Positions 57,269-64,000 of a DNA stretch of 64,000 nt are shown piece after piece (position 1 is the stretch's first letter; every line of letters starts with the position of its first letter). The position numbers and the translations under genes are program-made. Below the pieces are notes generated by a model that was not told where the DNA came from, ran no database searches, and saw only the letters and a program-made list of their open reading frames with translations. The DNA comes from Rugalucina vietnamica (taxonomy: Eukaryota; Mollusca; Bivalvia; Lucinida; Lucinidae): NCBI GenBank assembly GCA_964017185.1, contig OZ024878.1:18293851-18357850 (forward strand), given 5' to 3'.

Positions 57269-57875
57269 ACATACTGTTATGAAATGCTCTCTTGTTTCAG
57301 GATTTTTATTGCATAGCTGGTATGTTGGACAGACATTATACTGGTTGAATTTAGCCCTATTAGACTGCAATGTATATGTCCCAGTCAGTAACCTTACTTT
57401 TACTTCGGCACGTCTGACATCATACGTATTCTTCCTCACCGAGGCGTAGACTTGGTGTACCTTCCCTATTTTAACAGCACCAGGATTTAGGTATCTGAGG
57501 GAGGACTTTGATTTAATATCATCATGCCATTGTTGATCTACAGCTTCATGTATTTTTGTTTTAACAGATTTCTTCCATTGTTCTTTTGTCGGTGGGTTTT
57601 CCAGAAGCTCATAGGCCGAGGGTAGGTCATAGGTGTTTAATATTATCCTGACACTGGAGAACCAACTCTTCTCAGAAATGCTTCTAACAGCAAGCTGCCG
57701 TACTGCTATGTCGTTTTCAATGGATGACTGGTCTCTAACAACCCTTCCAAAGAGAGATAAGATGTTCTTTTCGATACAAGCAGATATTAGAAGAATACCA
57801 AGCAGAGCCAATGCCGCAGTATCAGAAGTCTTAAGTGGAAGATTTTGAATTTGTTTCATAGATCTCCGTTGAAAT
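57269..57875 (-). pseudogene. LINE ORF2 piece 3: C-terminal domain
   Basis: EAFQRRSMKQIQNLPLKTSD, ALALLGILLISACIEKN, RQLAVRSISEKSWFSSVRII, LNPGAVKIGKVHQVYASVRK, EVKVRLLTGTYTLQSNRAKF and a Cys-His segment (VCPTYQLCNKNPETREHFIT). About 200 codons are open. It ends at VCEK where the plus-strand PLE terminus begins; the next 40 codons of the minus frame belong to the PLE. Confidence 0.9.
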
Positions 57876-58758
57876 GCTTCTAAGTGAGGGTCTTTCGGAA
57901 CCAGAATTTTATGGTGACTTGGTTTACAAATTTAAGAAACTTATAGGAAGTAATGATTTTTCTTTTCAGTTTAGAAAAATCATAACACGTTACAGACGTA
58001 TAGGTTATAGCTTGAATGTTATGCGACAGTCTGCATGCTTAGTTTTTAACCCAATCACGGTTGATAACTATGCTGCCTTCTTTAATTGCACGCCGGTGGG
58101 TCGGGCGTCAGACTCTATGATGGCCCCGACTTAAAGCTATTCATTTTAGTTGGTTGGGGCCGGAGCTTCTTGTCTGTTGCTTGGCCCACCGGGGTCCAAC
58201 TGATGTTTTTCTTTAGCTCCGGAGTTAGTAAGTTATTTGGCGCCCAGGGATCTCCATCGTCGGGCAGCTTACTGAATCTGTGAGTCCTGGTTTTTGATTC
58301 ATCAGGATGTTTATCATGATTTATTTGTTTGTTCTTGATGATTCATTTACTAGTTAGAGATTCACCACGAGGACCGAAGAACTAACTAAATGTTATGAAC
58401 CACTGCAGAAGCTGAGGGTGAGGTTACGGCCGTGTAAAATCGATTTAAACCCGCCAGTAACTTTGTGTTACTGATCGTTCCAAGTCGATACTTCTGTGGT
58501 GGTTCTTTTTGTTTTATGTCTTGGTGTTTAAAATATTTTTGTACTGTTGGTGCCTTATGTATGTTTGCATATTTTTTAGTTAAGTTAAGGTAACTGAGTG
58601 GCCACCTATTGGGAAAATAGCTGCTCATTCGGCTTACGAAATGTTTTCATGGTATAAGTACCTGATTGTTAGTTTGGTTTTTTCCCACCTTGGTTTTTGG
58701 AGTGGGATTCTTTTTCTGATTGCGCCTTTTCCTGATCTTTGCCTACTTGTACTTTTTC
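57876..58758 (+). mobile_element. PLE 3' fragment inside LINE (copy 16)
   Basis: It starts in the C-terminal coding part (LSEGLSEPEFYGDLVYKFKK, RIGYSLNVMRQSACLVFNP, CTPVGRASDSMMAPT, stop) and carries the whole UTR to ACTTGTACTTTTTC. The 85-residue coding tail is open. It splits the LINE between TTQLEK and EAFQRRSMKQ. No GIY-YIG endonuclease follows the RT tail. Confidence 0.9.
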
Positions 58759-59184
58759 AAGCTGTGTTGTATCCTTTTTTCTCATACTAAGAACCTCCAG
58801 ACTATACACTAATCTAGGAACCACATACTTCATCCACATGTTTGCTTTGATAGATTGTTTCAGCCCAGATTTACCATGGAAACCAGCGCCCATTAATGAA
58901 TCAGCAGTTCTACGCCCCAGGTTCACCTTCTCATCAATGTTAGGAGTGCACTTGATTGACCTGGACACACCCAAATGCACAGTCTGGTCTTCCACCGGAT
59001 CACTGTCTTTGTGGGGTGTATGGTATAGTGTTCCCTGTTGGTTTGAAGTTCTGCAGAAGCCATCATTGGTTGGAGTTCAGACAAGTCTTCATCACATGAA
59101 ACATAGATCATCAGCTACAGTCACATGGGGAATCCTCACTGTTCCAATAAGCTTCCCACAGAGTCTGTCTTCAATATCAATGAG
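58759..59184 (-). pseudogene. LINE ORF2 piece 2: RT motif C and thumb
   Basis: LIDIEDRLCGKLIGTVRIPH then VTVADDLCFM: the ADD motif supplies the two catalytic aspartates of motif C. Later VHLGVSRSIKCTPNIDEKVN, LGRRTADSLMGAGFHGKSGL, KYVVPRLVYSLEVL and TTQLEK appear in another frame. It ends where a plus-strand PLE terminus begins. Confidence 0.85.
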
Positions 59185-60016
59185 GTACAAGTAGTCAAAG
59201 ATCAGGAAAAGGCGCAATCAGAAAAAGATTCCCACTCCAAAAACCAAGGTGGGAAAAAACCAAACTAACAATCAGGTACTTATACCATGAAACAATCGTA
59301 AGCCGAATGGGCAGCTATTTTCCCAACAGGTGGCCACTCAGTTACCTTAACTTAACTAAAAATATGAAAACATACATAAGGCGCCAACAGCACAAAAAAT
59401 ATTTAAAACACCAAGACATAAAACAAAAAGAACCACCACAGAAGTATCGACTTGGAACGATCAGTAACACAAAGTTACTGGCGGGCTTAAACCGGTTTTA
59501 CATGGCCATAACCTCACCCTCAGCTTCCGCAGTGGTTCATAACATTTAGTTAGTTATTCGGTCCTCGTGGTGAATCTCTAACTAGTCAATGAATCATCAA
59601 GAATAAACAAATAAATCATGATAAAAATCCTGATGAATCAAAAACCAGGACTCACAGACTGAGTAAGCTGCCCGACGATGGAGATCCCTGGGCGCCGAAT
59701 AACCTACTAACTCCGGAGCAAAAGGAAAACACCAGTTGGACCCCGGTGGGCCAAGCAACAGACAAGAAGCTCCGGTCCCAACCAACTAAAATGAATAGCT
59801 TTATGTCGGGGCCATCATAGAGTCTGACGCCCGACCCACCGGCGTGCAATTAAAGAAGGCAGCATAGTTATCAACCATGATTGGGTTAAAAACTAAATAT
59901 GCAGACTGTCGCATAACATTCAAGTTGTAACCTATACGTTTGTAACGTGTTATGATTTTTCTGAACTGAAAAGAAAAATCATTAATTCCTTTAAGTTTCT
60001 TAAATTTGTAAACCAA
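59185..60016 (-). mobile_element. PLE 3' fragment inside LINE (copy 15)
   Basis: From the right it starts in LVYKFKKLKGINDFSFQFRK, reaches the end of the PLE frame (CTPVGRASDSMMAPT), then the full UTR, to TACTTGTAC at 59185. It interrupts the LINE ORF2 between motif B (…YKRYNNTF) and LIDIEDRLCGKLIG. It lies in the same orientation as the LINE. Confidence 0.9.
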
Positions 60017-61154
60017 GAAAGGTATTGTTGTATCGTTTGTAGTGGGGGGCGGACAAGATCCCTCCTTGCCGCACCCCCTGGCGTATAACGACCGTTGAGG
60101 ATAAAAACCCATCCCACTTGACCTTAGCAGACATATTAGTATACAGATCTTTCATGAGAAGCCAGTCGTCCCCAGAAATATTATCCAGATATAGCTTTCG
60201 CAGTAGAGAGTCATGGTCAACGACATCAAAGGCTTTCTGTACATCCAGCGCTGCTACAAACAAAGGCTTCTTCTGTTGTTTAGACTCCTGAATACACTCA
60301 CTCAGTATCATGGCTGCATTCATGGAGGAGGTGTTCTCCGTGAACTTCTGTAATCTGGATTGAGTGGTTTGTAGACTTGAGTTGTGCCTGCTACTCAGGA
60401 TATGTTCTACAATCTTTAGGATGACAGGAGTTACAGATATTCCACGGTAGTTAGAGGGGTTTGTAGCATCACCTTTCTTGTATACTGGAGTTAGGATAGC
60501 CTCTTTCAGCAAATCTGGAACTTTCCTTAGCCTAAAGATGTCGTTGACCATGACCACCAAGACAGGAGAGATTTCGTTGATACACAGACTAAAATGTTCA
60601 CTCAGACCAAAAGCATCAGCAGCTTTATTGTTTTTCAGTTTTGCTAGGGCTTTTCTAATTTCCTCTTCAGTGACTAGGTCAAGAGGTTTTGATGATTGAT
60701 GACAAATTTCCTCTATGTGTAGAAGGTCAGATTTAACATTATTCAAGTAGCTTTCATCAAATTTAGGATTATCCTTCGGTGTTGCTAGGTCATGGAAGTG
60801 GTCTTGCCATCCAGAGCAAATTCCTTCGGAGGAGTCATGCTTGATACCATTTACCGTCAAAGATCTAGTTTGGGAGCTGTCAGTCTTCCTCTGCATGCGG
60901 ACAAGGGCATGGAAAGATTTGGTACTATTCTAATTATTCATGATTTTTTTTTTCATTTTTGATTCTCAGGAGATAGCTTCGTTCCGCCGCACTGCTTTTC
61001 TAAGCTGTATTTTGGCTTCTTTCATTTCATGAAAGTGCAAGGCATTGGCAGACCGCTCAGGCTTCCCAGCTGCCTTCCATTCCCCCCATCTTCTCCTAGA
61101 CTCACGAATAGCAGAGTAGACATCGTGACTCCATTTCTGTTGATTCTTTGTAGG
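60017..61154 (-). pseudogene. LINE ORF2 piece 1: connector and RT fingers/palm
   Basis: From the LTR junction: PTKNQQKWSHDVYSAIRESR, EMKEAKIQLRKAVRRNEA, then (after stops near 60.94 kb) MQRKTDSSQTRSLTVNGI and the RT: LKNNKAADAFGLSEH, LLKEAILTPVYKKGD, SNYRGISVTPVILKIVEHIL, motif A (ALDVQKAFDVVDHDSLLRKL, catalytic D present) and motif B (VIRQGVRQGGILSAPHYKRY). It ends where a reverse PLE begins after YNNTF. Confidence 0.9.
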
Positions 61155-63336
61155 TGTCACGATAAAAAATGTACTTTTGCTGTTTGTGGGGTTTGGATAA
61201 TTTGTTTGATTTTTTAAATGTTTAGTTGAGCATAATAGGTATTTGGGAAACTTACATAGGAGTAAACATGACATGTTTACTGCATTGTCAAGGATATCTA
61301 TGTATGTTAGAAACGGCAAAAAATATTTGTGCCATGAAGAATTTTATGCTCAATTGTGATATTTTAACGTTCTTTTTGTGTTATGGTATTTGTTGATTTG
61401 TGGCGTGGAAATTGGCATTATGTGCAGTTTAATTGGATTCTGTACTGGGCTCAGATTCGTGTTTTATCAGTTTGCCATAAATGGTTTCTGAGAGTGACAC
61501 GGCTTTAACGAAAACATGAAGTCCGGGGATTTGAATCATATGATTTACACCTTGAGGTATAATCCAGAGAAAATTTGTATTGCTGATTTTATGGTTAGCA
61601 ATATAACTTTTTGCAAGCTGATCTGGGTGTGGTTGTCAGTGTATGTGCATTTAGAATTGTTATTCACTTGCTCACGGTGGGTTATTCACATGTTCTGATG
61701 AATGGTTTTGGAATATATGATGGAAAACGGTATGGTTTTCAGGGAAATGTTCACAAACTTATGCGTATAAATAGGCAGCTTATTTTGTGTGAAGTCAATA
61801 TGAATTATCGGAAGGAATGTAAAGATTGGGCATGAATTTGAGATGTTTGGATATGGGTTTATCTGGTACACCTGGTCATGGTCAGCGCCAGTCTGAGTAG
61901 TCGGCCGTCGGTAAGTTATAACAGTTCATAAATATACATTTTGTACAGTGAGATTGTATAGCCATAATAATGTAGCTCATTATGGTGGAAAGCACATTGA
62001 TAGGGTTGTAAAAATGAAAATTTCTATATTTCTGCACGCTACGTTGCCGTGAAGCGGCATTGGTTTAGTTTTTATGTATTAAATTTCGCGTAAGAATGAC
62101 ATTGCGCGGTATGTATGTCAACCAAAGTTGTGAAATGGAAATTTCTGTTATGTGCTACGTTACTTGTAGCGACGTTATTGTCGTTGACGTACATTTAGTT
62201 TCATGTTATGTTATGTTATCTAATCATCTCATCATAAAGGAAGTTAATGTTGACTCGGAACAAAGCTGTAAGGCTGGAAATTTCAGATTTTAAGTTTTAC
62301 GTTATAGTAACGTAACGCTTAAATTTGACGTTAATGACGTCATTAAGAATATTTGCTATTACTGAAATTAGTGATGTCATTTAAGAAAGGTTTAATATTG
62401 TAACAAGATTGTCTCGCAAGATTTATCGTATTCTGAGAAATGGCTTTCTATGAATTTGGTCATAGATTGGCAGGACCAATTCCTGGGTGAGGAATTGTGG
62501 ATGCATGTCGGAGATTTGCTTGTGATGTCGCTGGGTAAGGAACTAGGGTTAGTTCGCGACATATATGGCTTAACTGTATCGTACATGTGAATAAATGTTT
62601 CAATGTAGATACTGGAGTATTATAGTTTATATGTATAGTACAAGCAATCTAGCGAATAAACTAATACAGTTCCGGGGTACGGAATTGTGGGAGGTTATTT
62701 GCAATTGGATGTTGTGACGTGCATAGCTGCAGGAGATTTCGTTATGATAAATTGCGACACTATCAGTTATTTTGTTGTTAAGACACAGTTACTTTATTTC
62801 AGGCCTTGAAGCTGAAATTGTAATCTATGGACGTAATCTGAATTCCTGAAACTAAACTGGGCTAAACTATATGATGTGGCAGTGACGATATAAACGGGAC
62901 GATATAAAATCATTGGTGTTTGGTTTACAATGGACGGGCGTGGTCTACAGTTCGTATTGGGAACACTGGACTGTTTTTGCAAGCAGTGGTGCGGAGTGTA
63001 CTAGTGAGACGAACGTGTGACAGCATACCCGGAGATGCCAATGGGAAAGTGTGTAGGGACATTGATGAACAAAGGACGTATTTTTTTTTTCTTTTCTCAG
63101 TAATTTCTTTTTGTAATCTCTTTCTATCTTTTTTCTCCTTCTTTGCCTCTCACTTTAAACATCATTATAAATAAATCATCATAATTTGAAAATTCTGTTT
63201 AATTGAACCCTCCCATAGATTTGCCGGTCATTCATAGCAGGAAGCGTATACCCTTGGTCATTCGATACATGATTTGTTGGGCACAACAAGCCATTGTATC
63301 CTCTGACTTTATATTAAGTAGAGTCAGTCCGTGACA
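61155..63336 (+). mobile_element. 5' LTR of a Ty3/Gypsy-like element
   Basis: It starts TGTCACG and ends CGTGACA, a perfect inverted terminal pair, and the LINE ORF2 is cut exactly at its left edge. Length is about 2.18 kb, long for an LTR. A primer-binding site follows two bases after its right edge. TATA-like TATAAACGGGACGATATAAA lies at 62889-62908 and an AATAAA at 63170. The other LTR and the end of the element lie beyond the window. Target duplication (possibly GTAGG at 61150-61154) cannot be checked here. The element is younger than the LINE it split. Confidence 0.75.
62889..62908 (+). promoter_or_regulatory. LTR TATA-like motifs
   Basis: TATAAACGG and, 14 bases on, TATAAAATC lie in the last quarter of the LTR, about 430 bases before its end. 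Position and sequence suit a retroelement promoter; not proven. Confidence 0.45.
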
Positions 63337-63338
63337 TT

Positions 63339-63356
63339 TGGTGTCAGAAGTGGGAT
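63339..63356 (+). other. Primer-binding site, tRNA-Leu-like
   Basis: TGGTGTCAGAAGTGGGAT is complementary to the 3' end of a tRNA-Leu (…CCCACTTCTGACA plus CCA). It begins two bases after the LTR, the usual place for first-strand priming in this group. Confidence 0.75.
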
Positions 63357-63597
63357 ACGCCCAAAATTTCTGCATTGGATATCAGTAACTCTTGGAGGTG
63401 TTTATATATGCTAGGATTTAGAGAACCAAATGTGAATCACAGTGAAATTCTCTAGTGTACCAAAGTAAGCAATGCTTAAGCAAAGTAAAAGTAATTGTTT
63501 AAAATAATGCAAATGTAAACTCTAAAATTTCATTGTTCTGGTATATGTTACAGTCACACTGTCACTTAAGAACAAGATATCAAAGTATATTTCAGTT

Positions 63598-64000
63598 ATG
63601 AGGGCCGATGTTATGAGAGACACTATTAAGGCAAGAACGCCTAAAATCCCGGCATTTAATGAAGGTAAGGACGAAATGGATGCATATTTACTTAGGTTTG
63701 AACGGTATGCTTCAGCACAAGGGTGGAAAAGAGAAACATGGGCAACTGATTTGAGTGCGTTATTACAGGGTAAAGCATTAGATGTGTACGCATTGATGCC
63801 ACAGGAGGATGCAATGGACTATGACAAGTTGAAGTGTGCATTGTTACAAAGGTATCAATTAACAGGAAGGATTCAAGCGTAAGTACAGAAAGTGTAGACC
63901 AGAAACCGGTGAGACATTTCAGCAGTTTTCAGCACGGTTGAAGAGCTACTTTACAAGATGGATAGATATGTCAGGTATTCCTAAAACTTTTGAAGGTTTG
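63598..64000 (+). pseudogene. Gag-like region of the LTR element (continues past window)
   Basis: The protein starts MRADVMRDTIKARTPKIPAF and has KDEMDAYLLRFERYASAQGW, LSALLQGKALDVYALMPQ and MDYDKLKCALLQRYQLT, then GETFQQFSARLKSYFTRWID. These are the conserved capsid-type blocks of Ty3/Gypsy gag in invertebrates. The frame appears broken about once within the visible part, so this copy is treated as a fossil. Pol is not in the window. Confidence 0.75.

Larger units (their letters stand above)
54543..61154 (-). mobile_element. LINE split by PLEs and an LTR element
   Basis: A minus-strand non-LTR retrotransposon whose ORF2 can be followed through four pieces: 61154-60017, 59184-58759, 57875-57269 and 54942-54543. 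The gaps are filled by PLE insertions. At the left it ends with a short (AATA)n tail (ATAAATAAATAAATAAAC on the minus strand). At the right it is cut by the LTR of another element and presumably resumes beyond the window. ORF2 is itself broken by stops and frameshifts. Clade uncertain: the QRR-MKQIQNLP...LALLGILLI block is common in mollusc LINEs I recall but was not placed. Confidence 0.85.

Noticed and set aside
58739-59194. 151-codon plus-strand frame
   Set aside because: It is antisense to the LINE ORF2 piece containing VTVADDL.
61100-61160. 5' truncation point of the minus-strand LINE
   Set aside because: The LINE frame is open up to the TGTCACG edge of the LTR, so the break is an insertion, not a truncation.

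Overview
This is 64 kb of AT-rich animal DNA made almost entirely of transposable elements. No intact host protein gene was found. The organism is most likely a marine invertebrate, probably a bivalve mollusc. That is an inference from the mix of Penelope-like elements (PLEs), Tx1-like and CR1/Jockey-like LINEs, a Ty3/Gypsy-like LTR element and swarms of palindromic MITEs. One MITE family opens with GAGCCGCCTCATGGGAAAACC, which resembles a MITE type I recall from heterodont clams. Codon use, missing operons and abundant microsatellites rule out a bacterial source.

Layout. 1-8.2 kb: tandem PLE 3' ends, a TIR element carrying (GT)n, a TA-flanked 1 kb TIR element, several MITE-A and MITE-B copies, and a reverse PLE. 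8.2-17.3 kb: unique-looking DNA, a hairpin element, a LINE 3' end with a roughly 390 bp (TTAC)n tail, an ACGTATGC-rich repeat, a PLE holding a SINE-like insert, and a reverse PLE reverse-transcriptase copy that looks massively A-to-G mutated. 17.3-23.7 kb: sparse repeats. 23.7-30.8 kb: a very large fold-back structure whose arms are built from degenerate units of about 190 bp, interrupted by a TIR element and a 5'-truncated LINE. 30.9-37.9 kb: more PLE ends, two long near-perfect palindromes, MITE-B copies, a tRNA-derived SINE and a third copy of the fold-back arm. 38.0-41.8 kb: a broken, intronless member of a large metazoan family with an HEEADTR/SSDTD signature that I interpret as a PIN/FEN-like nuclease fold. 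42.0-54.5 kb: a (TA)n array, a 5'-truncated Tx1-like LINE, scattered MITEs and a LINE 3' UTR. 54.5-64 kb: a nested cluster. A reverse-strand LINE is split by three PLEs (one carrying a fourth inside it) and, at its upstream end, by an LTR retrotransposon whose LTR, primer-binding site and start of gag are visible before the window ends.

The main themes are repeated insertion of one PLE family (about 18 copies, nearly all 3'-terminal fragments) into other elements, and unusual secondary-structure potential. Inverted PLE pairs, perfect palindromes and the fold-back arms would all give long double-stranded RNA if transcribed. The A-to-G-rich PLE copy at 15.4-16.3 kb fits editing of such dsRNA by an ADAR-type deaminase before reverse transcription; this is the most interesting single observation here.
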